The translations under genes and the position numbers were made by a program. DNA of 64,000 bases from Stromatinia cepivora (taxonomy: Eukaryota > Ascomycota > Leotiomycetes > Helotiales > Sclerotiniaceae), in the NCBI GenBank assembly GCA_014898415.1, contig RCTD01000044.1, forward strand, positions 1 through 64,000, given 5' to 3'. Positions 11,282 through 24,900 of the stretch are shown one piece after another (positions within the stretch are counted from its first letter, which is position 1; each line of letters begins with the position of its first letter). The notes under the pieces are model-generated. The model saw nothing but the letters and a program-made list of their open reading frames with translations. It had not been told where the DNA came from and made no database searches.

Positions 11282-12540
11282 TTCTAAAGGATATTCTAAT
11301 CCTTCTTTAATCTTCAAACAAAAGAACTCTCCAAAAAACCATCAGATTGAAATGTATACAAAAACTTATGAGTTTGGTCAATAAAAGAAGCGATTGGAGA
11401 AATCCAATATTAAGAATAACTTATTGAATCTCGGAGTCTTTAATATCGAAATAATAAGAGATACATTTGTAAATAATATTAATTATCGAGAAAGGGAAAT
11501 TATCAATATCAATGCAGTTATTCAGTTTAAAGAAACTTTAAGGCCATGAGGTCGGTCATTTAAAAAGTCCAAATCGGTAGGATGGAGCAGAGTTGATAAG
11601 CCTCAAAAATCATCAAGCATTTTTCGAAAGGTATTATTCAGAATAATGGATCAAACTGAAAGGGAGAGGTTAGAAAAAGAATTCTTTAATAAAGATGAAA
11701 CCATAGATATTGATGAAAGCGAAGAGGATAAAGCAAAAGAATCTCAGGAGGGGGAGAATCTTTCTGAATCTAGTGAGAATGATATAATACAAAAGGATAG
11801 AATATTTAACTTTTGTATTAAATCCTTAAGAACAAAAAAGCAAATATTAATTATTATTTATACTATAGAATCTCTGATAGAAATCTTGAAATGAATTTGT
11901 AGAGTCGAAATCCTGATAATAATTAAGATTTTTTTTATATATACATCAAATCTTTTCAAACAAATTCTTAAAAAAGTATTAATCGTAGATATTGAAGAAC
12001 GAAAAAAGCTTTTCAAAAATTCAGAAATTCCTATCGAAAAAGCTGTAATAACTTTAATAATTATTAATCATTTAAATGTTTCCTTTAATTATTAATCAAA
12101 AAAGATATATAATATATCTATTATTATTATAATCTTTATGAATAGGAGTATTAAGATTGGCGGTGTTATTGGTTCGGGATTGGTGATTAGTATAGTGAAT
12201 CTGAAAATTGCAAAAGAATTGGGATTCACAATATACGAATATAAAATGATAATGATTACTCCTAATAAGAATACCATTATTTTGTATAAATTGATTGAAG
12301 ATATGAAAATCAATTTTAAAGGAATTAAAAATATTATTGATATCTTTATTCCAAATAACGCTAAAGATTTATTATTATTAGGGATACCATATTTGTTTGT
12401 AGGAAAGATCGACTTTGAGTATGAAAAAGATGAACAAGTTATATAGATTATTAATAATAATAGTATTAATAAGACTGGTTATTGGGTAACAAAATTAAAA
12501 TGCAAAGCAAATATTTTAAAAATTAAACTTGAAAAACCGG
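11282..12540 (+). pseudogene. Gypsy G Gag C-terminus and retropepsin
   Basis: Gag-like acidic coding sequence is best preserved at 11,646-11,894 (MDQTERERLEKEFF..., rich in Glu and Asp). The retropepsin domain is at 12,138-12,446. Its active-site loop reads IKIGGVIGSG, where fungal gypsy elements have a D(S/T)G-type loop. The second signature LLLLGIPYLF (family I-x-G-x-x-x-L) lies near 12,375-12,405. The protease would process Gag-Pol. Frames are interrupted by stops at 11,895-12,130. This stretch is the one duplicated in inverse orientation at 2,188-2,500. Confidence 0.75.
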
Positions 12541-12949
12541 AAAAAGAATAGATAATACAAATCCTAGGGATTGTATCAATGACCTTCCAAAAATCCTAGA
12601 TACCATTAAAAATAAAGAGAAATTTAAAGAATTCATTAAAAACCATTTTTTAGAATTTCTGATTAACATTCCAAATTTTAAAATGGTTTTAAATTCTATA
12701 AAGTTCAATATTGATACTATTTGAATTAACTTTGATTTTGATATTGAAAATATATTTGATAATATTGAGGATTCAGAACTAAAGGGATTTCAGGAATACT
12801 TTGTTATTAATAATATTTATCTCGATTTGGAAGAATTTAGGACAGAAAATGATGTTTAAAAGAAATTAATCAATATTAAATCCGAAATTTTTATTTTAAT
12901 CAATAATATATAAAAAAAAGGAGGATAAGATAAAACCCTCAAATGAAAT

Positions 12950-14690
12950 AAAATATATTAATAAAGAGATTCTAGGAGGTGATCCTAATTAACTAGAATT
13001 GAAATGTGCAAAATACTTTATATATCAATTATCAGATCCCTTTTCGAAGTATTTGATATTATGCTTCAATATTAGACCTGAAGGTTTCTGATTGATATAA
13101 GAACATTTAGTATTATTAAATATCGAAAATATACTTTAAGAATGTGAAAAGGAATTTCTCCTTGTACTATTATAGAATCAAGAAATAGCATTAGTTTTTG
13201 ATTGAATTGAAACTGGTAATGTTAAACCTTCAATTGCCCCGTTATAGACTATCAAGATAATATTATATGAAGTCTGGCAAATTCCTGGTTTTGTATTCTC
13301 CAAAGTCTTTTTATCAATAGCTATCGAAATAATAAAAGATTATATTAAGCAAAATGTACTGAAGAAAGGAGAAGGACTGTATCGAAATCTTTAATACCTA
13401 ATTAAGAAGAATGAGGCTGATAAATACCGTATTATTATTGCAATAATAAAAGCAAATATTATAATCCTACAAAATGCAAATATATTTTCAAACTTAAAGG
13501 AATTTGCTGAACAAATGGCTGGATACTTATTGATATCTTTGATTGATTTCTTTTCTGGATATAATCAAATACCTCTAAATAAGAAGAGTAAAGATATTAT
13601 TATTATTATAACCCTTTTTGATCTAATAAGATTCATTATTTTATTATAAGGGGCTATTAATTCGGTCGCTCAATTTGCAAGAATTGTATTAAGGATATTG
13701 TGGAATATTATATCTGATATTGCCATATCTTATTTGGATGATATTGGGGTTAAGGGTTTTAGAATTCAATATAGTGAAGCTGAAATTGAATCTGGATTGA
13801 GGAAGTTTGTTGTCAAACACTTGAAAAATTTGGATATTACAATGGAATGTATTAAATGTATAGAATGTATTATCGGTATCAAGTCCAAATGATATTATGA
13901 TGGAATCCGAATTGTAGGTTATTATACCAATTCTAAAGGAAGAAGTTCTGATATTATCAAAATCATTAAAATACTTAAATGGCCATTTTGCTCGAATGAT
14001 TATAAAGTTAGAATATTCTTTGGAGTATATGTTTTCTATTATCTTTGGGTAGAGAATTTCGTTATTATTATGGAATCTCTTTATATATTATTGAAGAAAG
14101 ACATAGAATTTATTTGGACCACTAGTTATAATATTGCAATGATCTTGTTGAAAGACAAATTAATTTCGGCCTCAATCCTTTTCTTATTGATTTATTCATT
14201 TAGAATAGGAATCATTGTATTTGTTATTGATACTAGTTTGATAGAATAGGAAGCTGTTCTAGATCAATTGTATAACGATAAGTTTCGCATTATTGTTAAA
14301 TATGAAAATAATATATGGAATTATATTGAATAGAATTATAATGCTATTAAGAGAGAATGTAGGGGAGTACTTAAAGCTTTGTAAAAATGCAAAAAGGATC
14401 TTTATAGTGTTCATTTCTTTTTAGAAATTGATGTGAATATATTTATAATTCAGTTAAATAAAGCAGTTACAGATTTATCTGGTGTTTTGGTTACAAAATG
14501 GATTGCTTAGATTAGGCTCTTTGATTTTGATATCAGGTATATCCTTGGAAATAAAAATACAATTATAGATGCTCTGTTATAACGATTGTGAATTGTTTTG
14601 GATAATATTAATGAAGAATATAAAAAAGATATTAACAATTCGATCATCATAAATCTAAATTCGTTATAAATAGATCCGATAGTGAATATA
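12950..14690 (+). pseudogene. Gypsy G reverse transcriptase and RNase H
   Basis: One frame carries the palm with an IDFFSGYNQIPL motif at about 13,540-13,580, then SYLDDIGVKG at about 13,727-13,757, an intact gypsy YxDD box. The 'fingers-thumb' segment follows (VGYYTNSKGRSSDI, about 13,915). RNase H is seen as YIE.NYNAIKRECRGVLKAL near 14,325-14,385 and DFDIRYILGNKNT near 14,523-14,560. Stops at former Gln/Trp codons inactivate it. The frame reaches the last bases before the copia-A insertion and resumes as integrase after it. Confidence 0.9.
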
Positions 14691-14759
14691 AATAACTCCA
14701 AAATTTTAAAATCGTCTCAAATTTTGGAAAGCGGAAATGAAAGGATATAAATGATTATT

Positions 14760-14925
14760 TGTTGGAAATGAGGCCATCATAGGATTAGAATTGAGGTCAC
14801 GTGATCACAATGATGCACAAACCATATTTGGGGATAACCTCAATTCTACTCCTATTAGAAATATAGATTCTTAATTCAATCTATATAATCAACAATACTA
14901 TTATTTCCTATATCAAAAGTTAACA
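14760..14925 (+). repeat. 5' LTR of copia-A copy 2
   Basis: TGTTGGAAATGAGG...AAAAGTTAACA. This is the least RIP-altered of the three copies of this LTR; it keeps a GGTCACGTGATC palindrome that is degraded in the others. Confidence 0.95.
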
Positions 14926-15399
14926 GGTTATAAAATCCGATCGTATAATAATGACTAAAAAGCAAAACAAATCGAGAAAGGATTAGTATAGTTAGTAGGG
15001 GTGAAATAGAATGAAAATCAGAGTTTTCATACAATATCATTGAAACAAAGTTGAAATATAATAATACAGTTTATAACTCACAATATTACAGACCAAAATG
15101 GAGAGTAATCTGTACAATGCCGATACAGAATTATAGCAAAAGTGAAGAACAAATTCGTATAGCTATAAGAAAATATATTACAATATAATTTTATGAATTT
15201 TCTTATTGTTTTATTTTTATATTTCTTTATTATCCCGAATCTATTTGTTGTACATTTTTTAAGACTATTTTAAAAACCTGAAAATTATCTTCGATACTCA
15301 TCAAACAACAAGAAACCTTTATAATATCGAAATCAAATAACCCTTCGAAGTTTGATTAAAATAATTATAAATAATAGTTCAGATAAATAAAGATATAAT

Positions 15400-16694
15400 T
15401 AAAAAAGAAAAGATAATTTTATATAATTAATAAAACATTAAATGAATATATATAGATTATAGGATCCAATATAATATCTACCTACAAGATTAATGGTTGT
15501 ATATATTACAATATCGAGTTGAAATCGGAATACTTAAAGGATAAAGTGAATATATTATTATATATTTGTATAATATTTAATAATAACAATGAAGCTTTTA
15601 TTGACGAATATTCAATAATATATATACTCTGGAGATACTTTAAATCGAAATATATTAAAGTCAATATAATCATTGTCAATATATATATAATAATGATTTA
15701 AAACTTCAAATTTCAATCCGATACCCATTCCGATATAATTATTATCAAAATTTGGGACAAATTGAAAGAGTATAGAAGAAAATTAGGGGTTACAAACGAA
15801 AACTATTGATCAATATATCAAGATATTGTTTTATTTTTGGTTTTAATATATAATCTTCCAATCGATTATTAAAAAATAATAAATATATTGGATATCCAAA
15901 TCAATCTTAATATCAACGATAAAATCAAGTATTTATAGATTAAAGAATTTTATTTTAAAAATAAATCAAAGCAAATGCAAATTGCAAAAGAATCTAAATA
16001 CACTTTTTGATATCAAAAATCAGATTTCGAAACCTCAAATAATACTTGCGATCTATATCAAAAGAAAGGTTATTATATATAAGACTACCCGTATTTAATA
16101 CAAATCAGCAAATTCCTTTGCAATTATCTTTATTACCAAAAGAAAAAGGGATTATCGAATCCGAAGAAGGTCCACTTCAATAAAAAAGATCAAGCATACC
16201 CTGCTAATAATATCTCTGAATCAGATTCCGATATTAAGGATATAATAAAGAAAGATTACAATTTGACAAAAAAGATTATTAATAAAACTTCCTTTAGCAA
16301 ATAATATGTCAATATAAGTATTTCTTTATATATATCTGATCAATCTTCATTATTCAGATCAATAGACTTTATTATTAAACAAAGGATAAAGATTAATAAG
16401 AAAGTAATATATTATTGTCATTAGGGTTTAATGGATATAATATACGAAGATGGTTCTAAAATGCTATTTTCAAATGTATTATATATACTAAGGCTAGGAG
16501 TAAACTTGTTGTCAGGAAAAAGGATCTGTAAAACAGAACTGCAAGAGGAATTCAATTTTCATTATATGTATTTCAAGAAGGACAATAAGAAAGTCATCTG
16601 TATTAAAATGCAAGATAGAATGTATATGATTTCATATATAATTAAAGGATATAAAGATATAACTTTTTATTCAAGTATATATCAAAATGATTAA
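15400..16694 (+). pseudogene. Copia-A Gag and protease remnant
   Basis: Gag-like frame from about 15.4 kb. A zinc-knuckle-like segment CDLYQKKGYYI.DYPYL lies near 16,050-16,105, with some cysteines apparently lost to tyrosine. The protease C-terminal part is open at 16,431-16,694 and contains LFSNVLYILRLGVNLLSGKR, the copia protease hallmark (V-L-Y-x-P-x-L-x-x-N-L-L-S). Stops separate these pieces. Confidence 0.8.
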
Positions 16695-16779
16695 GAAAAA
16701 GGTTTTTCTTTAGAGATAATCGATAATATTAAAGATATCAATAACGAATTAATATTCAAAAAGAAAAAAAGATATCTAT

Positions 16780-17735
16780 TATAATATCGAAGATTTAATT
16801 ATCTAGATTTAAACAAAATCAAAAATCTATATAAGGTATTTAATATAATCAAATCAATAAAAATCCCAATTGAATTAGATATCTGCAAAGTGTATATATT
16901 CATCAAAATGATTAATTGTATTCCGAAGTAATTGAATCTGTATAAATCCAAGAGATTCGAATTTATATATTTCGATATTGTAGGATTATTCCCAAAATCG
17001 ATTCGAGGGAATTGTTATTTCATATTGATTATTGATAGTTGTACAAAAGTAAATTGGATTATATTATTTAAATAAAAAAACGATATAATTCAAACATTGA
17101 AAACTTGAAAAAAGGAGATGGAATTGATTACTGGAAAAAAGATCATTACAGCCAGGATTAATAATATACCGGAACTTTTATAAGCTATTCATAAATGATT
17201 ATTAGACATACGATCCGAAATTACAATAATTGCTTTTTCAAATCAAAACAGATCTGCAGAATGGAATATAAGGATTGTAGAAACAAATATGAAAGCAATA
17301 TTAAAAGAAGCTGGATTACTATTAGAGTTTTGAGATAAAGTTGTAGAGTATAATGTTTATATTAGAAATCGTATTAATATTAATCCTGATATGAATGGAA
17401 TAGATTGATCTTTTATAGAAGTTTTTATAGATATAGTATTAGATATAGAGATATATAAAATCTGAAGAAACAAATGTTATATTTATATCAATCCCAAAAC
17501 TATTCTGAAAAGGTAAAGATATGATAAGTTGCGGGATACTTTGAAAGTCGGTGTATTCTTAGGATATTCAAAAGTTACGAATAAATATATTAAAGTATAT
17601 TCTTTAGAGTTAGATTATATATTTCGATTAAGTAAAGTAGTTATAAATGAATTTCATTGAAAAGGAGATTTGGATTTTAAATTAAGAAATTGTAAATCAG
17701 GTTTATAAGGAACAAAGAATGTAGAGCTAGATTGA
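16780..17735 (+). pseudogene. Copia-A integrase remnant
   Basis: The pre-integrase segment (near 16,795-16,920) is followed by the core, with FEFIYFDIVGLFPKSIRGNC at about 16,945-17,010, the first catalytic Asp region in the form FDIVG. The end of the integrase reads RDTLKVGVFLGYSKVTNKYI near 17,536-17,595, the usual copia C-terminal GxFLGYxxxxKxY pattern. Several stops (TGA at former TGG/CGA) interrupt it. Confidence 0.82.
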
Positions 17736-18149
17736 AGATCTTATAGTAGATCGGCAACAAACAAGGCATTTTTTCCATCTTCAACACCAAACGCAATATC
17801 TGTATCATTTTCGTTCCAAATATTCTTTCCAGTAGATATTATATCGAGTTCAATGATTATATCAAATACCCCAATTATCGAATTAAAACCAAGTAAATTA
17901 GATATATTAGTATTAATATACAATAAAGATAAAGATAATAATATCCAAAAGAAAAATCAAGAATCTTTTTTTAAGGATACTTCAAATATCGAATTCATTA
18001 TTTTAAAGGTTCCAATTCAAAAATCAATTTTTGCAAATCCTGAATTTATATTAGAAACAAAATTTAAGATTATTTTAAATTTTGTTGACAAGTTTATTTC
18101 AATAGGATCAAAAAGCGAAGTAAATCTATAATCATTTGAAACCGAATAA

Positions 18150-20035
18150 AAGAATATAATAGATCTTGAAAACAAACCCTCAAGGTATTTAATACAAAAA
18201 TGGAAAAGAGATATAGAATAAGATTTTAAAGGAGAATGGGAAAACAAGATTATAAGGGTATTGATTGTGATATTTATATAGACTAAAATTCAAGAAAATA
18301 TAGAATATATTATAATTATAATCCCAATTATTTACAAAATAGATCTTTATATCAAAGATAAGATTGTTTTAGATTTCATAATTTTGTTAATAAATATAAA
18401 CAATATAGAAGGTATAATATATTCGGCTAAAAAAGTTCTGGGAATCAAAATATTAAGAATTTATAAAAAAGCAATATCGGATCGAGAATATTTTGAAAAA
18501 TGAAAGGAAATTATTTAAAAGGAAATTATATTTTTGGTTCAAAATGGTATTTGGGAAGAATATATATTTTTTAAAGGAAGTAATTTGGTTTTGATGAAAT
18601 AAGTATTTATAGTTAAAATTAAGAATAATAAAGTAGAATAATTCAAGATAAGATTAATAGTTCGAAGATTTAGTTAGGTATTAGGAAAAGATTATAATGA
18701 AATGTTTATATTAACAATAAAGTTAAATATATTTAGATTATTCCTAATTATTATTGCAAAGGAAAATTTGGAATATTTATATTTCGATATCAAAAATATC
18801 TTTATTGAATTGTATTTGAAGAAAAAGATTTACCTTGAATTATTTCAAAATATCAAAATTGAAAAGGAATATATATTATAAATTCTATAAAGTTTATATA
18901 ATTTGAAGCAAGTTAGAAAGGACTAAAGTTTATTATTAAAGAAAGAATTTTTAAATATAGACTTTATACAAAGTTTAATAGATTTATATTTATATATATT
19001 CAAAAACTATAATATAATATTATTAATATATATCAACGATATTGTAATTATATCATATATATCATCGCAAATCATTTAATTCGATAAAAAATTATCAATC
19101 TATTTTAATATCAAGAATCTAGAGGAGATTAATAAAAATTTAAATGTTAGGATTATTCATAATAGAAAAACATATACATTAATTATAAACCAAAAAGAAT
19201 ATCTCAATATTATATTAATCAAATATGATATTATATATGGATAATATTAAACCAAAAAACTATCAATAATAGATTATATCTATCTCCGGCTAACAATTGA
19301 TAATGATGAATTGGCAGATATAAACGAATATCAATAACGAATAAGAAGTATAATTCATTTAATAATATATATTCGATCAGATATAGCGTTCTTAGTTAGA
19401 AGATTTTTATAATTTATAATAAAACCAACAAAACATTATACTATAGCTTTGAAGAATCTAATACGATATCTACGATCAACAATCAAACAGAAGCTATGAT
19501 TCAGGCTAAAGGGAGTACAATCTGACATTTGCAAAGAATACAATATATTTGACAATATAATAAAGGTATATATAAATACAGATTGAGCTAATAACAAATA
19601 TAATCGGAAAAATGTTTTAAAGAGAGTTGTGATATTCTATAGAGGCTTTATATTGTAGACTAATAAGAAACAAGTATTTGTGGTTATCTTTAATACAAAA
19701 TCAGAATATATTACAATGGTAATGTTTATTAAACAAGGGAGATAAATTGTATAAATACTTAAAGATCTATTTAGATCAAATTATATTAGAAAAAACAGAG
19801 ATATGATTTAGATACTTAATAACAATTAGAACGCTTTAGTTTTAATTAAAAACCTATATTTATATGAACGATTCAAATATATAGATATCAGTTATCATTT
19901 TATTAAGAACTTAATAAAAAAGAAGAAAATCATTATTAATTATATCAATATATATAATATAATTATCGATGAAATAACGAAACTTTATACAAGGATTGCT
20001 TTCGAAAGGTTCAAGAAAATATTAGGATTAGTAGT
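18150..20035 (+). pseudogene. Copia-A reverse transcriptase and RNase H remnant
   Basis: The reverse transcriptase palm has FDIKNIFIELYL near 18,783-18,820 (family DVxxAFLxG/ExYM). The catalytic box reads YINDIVI near 19,025, one of the two aspartates being changed to Asn. RNase H runs 19.25-20.04 kb and matches the partial copy at 1-800, ending in an ADG(M)TK-like motif. Non-functional. Confidence 0.85.
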
Positions 20036-20071
20036 CTAGAAAAATCGAATAGGATATCTTCAATAGAGGAA

Positions 20072-20237
20072 TATTAGAAATGAAACTATTATAGGATTAG
20101 AATTGAAATCATATAATCACAATAATGTATAAATTATATTTAGGGATAACCTCAATTCTATTTCTACTAGAAATATAGATTCTTAGTTCAACCTACATAG
20201 TCAATAATACTACTATTTCCTGCACCAAAAGTTAACA
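20072..20237 (+). repeat. 3' LTR of copia-A copy 2
   Basis: Begins TATTAGAAATGA (TG mutated to TA) and ends CAAAAGTTAACA. It is 166 bp and has more G-to-A and C-to-T changes than the 5' LTR. Confidence 0.95.
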
Positions 20238-20242
20238 TTATT

Positions 20243-21800
20243 TAGTATATCATTATATTATAGAAATCTAAAAATATATCAATGAAGGATTGGAAAGCTT
20301 TCAAAAAGGAAGTTTTCAATTTTTATATAAGAGATCGCTGCTTATTCAAAATCTGGGGTGATGGATTGCTTTCTGCTTATATAATAATAGACAATAATCT
20401 AATCGAAAAAACAAAAATTATGGTTCGAGTATATAAAGAATTGAATCATAAGGGTTTAAAATTATTGTATACTAAAATGCATAATTATTATTGATGGAAT
20501 AGGATGTACAAGGATATGAAAAATTGGATGACTTTTTGTTCCGTTTGTTAATTCAAATTGTTAAAATAAATAAATGAATCAATAATTGTTATTTAGATTT
20601 TAGATATTTAGTATAAAATCGGTATAGATATTACGAAAATATTTAATGATTATGGATTCAAATGCTTTATTGTTTTATGAAAATATTTGAATGGTTAGGT
20701 GGAAATTAAAGTTTTATAGAATACTATTTTGGAAATGATTATTAAATTTCTTTATAAAATAGTCTACCGTTATGGTTTTTTTGAAGAAATCATTATGAAT
20801 AAAGGATCTAAAAACAAAAATACTATATTTGCTTATTACGAAAAATATGGAGTCGATGAAATTAAGATATCAGTTTATTATTTACAAATCAATAAAATGG
20901 TAGAAAAAGGTTATCATTTTATTGCAAAAGCATTTTCTTGTTTATTACAAAAAGGGTATAGATAGTTTAAATAGTTGGAAACTATATTATTCGTTGATCA
21001 TATTTCAATTCACAAATCAATAAATAAAATATTGTTTAAATTAATCTATGGATAGAAGATTATATTATCTTTTGAAACTATTTATACGATTTGGAGGATC
21101 TTTGATTGGGAAAATATACGAATCTGGGAAGATTTATTGATTATTAGAATATAATAATTAAAAATGCTAAATAAGGATATTGAAGAAGCAATCCTTTGTA
21201 AATAGCATTATCAGGAAGATGGTAAACTTCGATATAATCTCGATTGTAAGATATTGGATAAGAATATTCGAATTAAAGATATAATTCTATATTATAACCC
21301 TTGATTAAGAATCGATATATCTCATAATACAAAACTTGTTTTTAAATAATATAGATTTTATAAAATGATAAAAAAATTGAAGGGTTTTTTTATATACATT
21401 TTTAAAAAAATGGATGGTACCCTGTTTAATGGAATCTATACAGATATTTGTCTCAAGAAATATACTTTATATTTAGATCTCTTTATAGATAACAATTCTA
21501 AAGATTTGTATAAATGAATAGATCAAAAGAATTAAGTTTTTAGGTATTTATAATTATCTAAACAAAAGATAATAAACAATCAAGGATTATTCTTTACTTA
21601 ATTATAAGATAATATAGAACCAAAAGGAAGAAAGCAAATACAATAAGTCAAAGAAAAGTTATTGTTATAAACTTTTATTCGTTAATTAAAAAGTTTAATA
21701 AGGAAAGCTTTATAATTCTTAAAAAGAGAAGGGTATTTGAATTCTTTTTAAAAAATTTATTATACTATCGATCTTGTTTTTAAATAATTTATAAACAATT
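20243..21800 (+). pseudogene. Gypsy G integrase, resumed after copia-A
   Basis: The frame opens at 20,282-20,494 (MKDWKAFKKEVFNFYIRDRC...), the zinc-binding N-terminal region of a gypsy integrase, with ELNHKGLKLLYTKMHNYY as the H-H part. The C-C part is largely lost to stops near 20,550. The core continues at about 20,605-20,965, with INKMVEKGYHFIAKA in place of the usual TNGxxE segment and KNKNTIFAYYEKYG before it. A Gln/Lys-rich C-terminal tail follows to about 21.8 kb. It would insert element cDNA; it is dead here. Confidence 0.85.
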
Positions 21801-21933
21801 CCTGAATAATATTTAAACAATTCAATATTTTCTCTTTAAATCTAATCTTTTTAACAATTTGATTTAAAGTTATTAATTCTTTGCTTACGTTCATTTTATT
21901 ATTTATACAAGCTTTTATTTAAGTTTTGATATA

Positions 21934-24900
21934 ATGTCTGGAGAAGGATTTAGTTAGATTATGGCTTTCTGTTTTATTAGCAATAATATTCTTTTTCTTG
22001 TTTGATATAAGAATCAATCTTTCAATAGTGAAATCGAAGTATTTATATTTATTGAGATTCTTGAAGTTAAGGAGAAATATAATGCTTTTGAATAATAGTT
22101 CAATTACTCTATGAGTATTGCTAATCTTATTGGAAACTTTGCAAGTGAAGTAAAAAATCGGATCAAAGATTAGAAGCTTTATGAAGTGGTTGATCTCTTT
22201 AAAATCAATTATTTTGTTAAGAATAATGATACAATTCAATTTATTGAATAATATTGTAATAGACTTAGAGAAGGTCTTAAAAATCTTGAAAGAATTTGGA
22301 CAACCGCCTAAGGAAAAGCTCTCGCCTATTTCTGGTTGGAGAATATAAATTTAAATAATGTTTTAATAAGAATAAATATAGTTTATTGTACTTTTCATTT
22401 CAGTCCTTAAATCCTTGTAAAGTTTCTAAACGAGTATATGATTGAATATTTTATACGAAAGAGAGGTAAGGGAGTCAAAAAGTATAGCCCTATAGATTTC
22501 TGTATTATATATGGATTCATTATAAAAGCTGATATAAAGAATAAGAAAGATTAGATACTTTTCCTTTACAATCTTATATAAAATCCTATCCTTAGAATCT
22601 ATAGATTTATTTTCGATAATCTTGAGTTTTTAAGAGAATATCGTGAAGGCGAAAATCCCTTTAAAATTCAATAAAGGAGTAAATCTATTTATAAAATGAT
22701 TACTATAGAAACTACCCCGATATTCTTTGATAATGATAATAATGAAAAGGAATCCAATATTGAGGAATAATTGAAAATAATTATTATATTAGATACCCTT
22801 TGTGTATGCCAATTTTTCCATTCCTAAATGATTATATTAATTTCGGAGTTTATGGTTGTGAATATCAACAAATGGGAAAAGCAAGGTTATCATTTTGATT
22901 TCTCGAAAAAAGCCCTTTCTCATTCATTTATTCTGGATAGATTCGTATTTTGTTGTTATATAATTGATTACAGTACAAAGCTTGTTTCAAATAATGATAA
23001 TTCAGTTTCCGATAATTTTAAGATAGTCTTAAATTCTTTATAGGAGTTGAAAAGCTATTCTTGCGATTTAAGTTACTAGTTTGAAAAGGAATAATACTTT
23101 TTAATGAACAATAGATATATTATCAATCAAATAAAATAGAAAATTGTTGTATCATTAAAAGAGCAAATCACTATAGATACTTTATATATATATTATTTAT
23201 ATACTTTAATAAAGCTTTTCAACTTAAAGTCGAAATATGTTTCAATCAAAGAATTACGAAACAGATTGACAATTGTTGCCAGGAATCGAAAGTGTATTGA
23301 TAAAATAAAGTTGATAAGGGCTTTTTATCTTTAATTTTATTTATATTAATCCTTAGCTTTGGAATAATCAAAACAAATCTTCGATTTTAATCGATTCAAT
23401 TTGATAAAGAGTTTTTATTCCTTTGATTCTAATAAAGTTCTTAAAAATAATTTTTTTCTATTAGAATTATTAAACAAAGAATTTTTTAAAAATCAATTTA
23501 TTCTGTATATCCCTTTATTTTAGTATATCTTCGAACAAAAAGATAAATTCGATTTACGAAATATTTATAAAGATATTCTTACTATTTACGAATAATATTT
23601 CCGCAGAGTTTTTAAAGGAGATCCGTTCCCGAATTACTATTTTTCAATTATTCAATTTCTCTTGAAATATAATCCTGTATTATGGCGTACCGTTGTTCAC
23701 GCTCAGATGGATAAGGAATTCTGCCTTGTATTAGTATTTTTATCTATATTATATTTTCCTGATTGTAATAAAAAGTTTAACTTTTGTTATTCTTTTTCTG
23801 ATCTTTTCCATTTAACTTTGAAAAGCAAACGAAAAAAAGCTTTAAAAAGGATGATTATTGTAATCAATCTTTTTAAATCAGGGGAATCGATTAAAAGTTC
23901 TTATAAAGAGCATCAAATCCTTACTCTTTATGAATTAGATAATAACGATAACTTAATTCGGAAATTTCTAAAGAAGTACTTTTTTATTTATTAACTATAA
24001 TATAATTTTAATTGGGTAATAAGGAGGGAAGCTTTCCAAAAGGCCGAATAAAAGAATCAATTTTGTTGGAAAACCTTGGTTAAACCTGAATCCCGAATAG
24101 TTGTAGTTCGATCAGGTGTTATTTTATGATATACTGGTTCTTCTGGATTCTGTGGATCGATTTTGGTATCGATCTTTTATCTAGTTGTAATTTTGGATGA
24201 AAAGAATATGGAGGACGGTAGTTTTTACAAAAACCTTCGGAGATCTCTCCAAAATCAGATTGTCCTTTTTGAATTAAACGAATTTAATGGAAAAGGCCTT
24301 TATATCCTTTGATCCTCTTTTTTTAATATCAATTTTGTTTTATAAGATTATCTTTTTATGGTCCTTTTAGGATATTTATTCCGGGACTTTAATATTGTTA
24401 AAGAAATAGCAAATAGATTATTCGAAATTAACGATAATAAATTCGGGTTTTAGTATAAACGATGATATAACCTTGCAATAACGGATCTGGCTATCTAATT
24501 TGAAGTGTTTCAGGGAGAAAAAAAGTAATGGGGAGATTGATCTTTATTTATAGGTTATAATGCGCTTTTACAGTGGCAAAAAGTTTTTTATAATAAGGAT
24601 CTTGAAGATAATGAATACTTTAACCAAGAGAATGCTGATAATTGGGAGATCATAAATTTAGTTAAAAGAGAATCCCCTATTGGGAAATTTCAATTTATAT
24701 TAAAAAAGCTAATAGGAAAAGAGAAAGAAATCGCGGGACGAGAATTGATTTAGAATCAATTTATAATATTATCCAAATTTGCCGAAATAATTTAGTTATT
24801 AAAGTTTTTTGTTGGGTTTTTTGGGATATAAGGTATTGTTTCAATCCCTAATGCAGATTGTAAATCAGGTAGAGAATAGACGAATCGTCTTTTAACAAAA

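Larger units (their letters stand above)
14760..20237 (+). mobile_element. Complete Ty1/copia retrotransposon (copia-A, copy 2; 5,478 bp)
   Basis: Both LTRs are 166 bp (14,760-14,925 and 20,072-20,237), and the flanking target duplication is TTATT on both sides (14,755-14,759; 20,238-20,242). Internal domains run Gag, protease, integrase, reverse transcriptase, RNase H on the plus strand. It is inserted in gypsy G between RNase H and integrase, so it is younger than G. RIP stops are present throughout. The 5' LTR is visibly less mutated than the 3' LTR. Confidence 0.95.

Noticed and set aside
21919..22239. Minus-strand 106-codon frame as a gene
   Set aside because: Antisense to the long plus-strand frame of element G, which keeps one phase for 3.2 kb.
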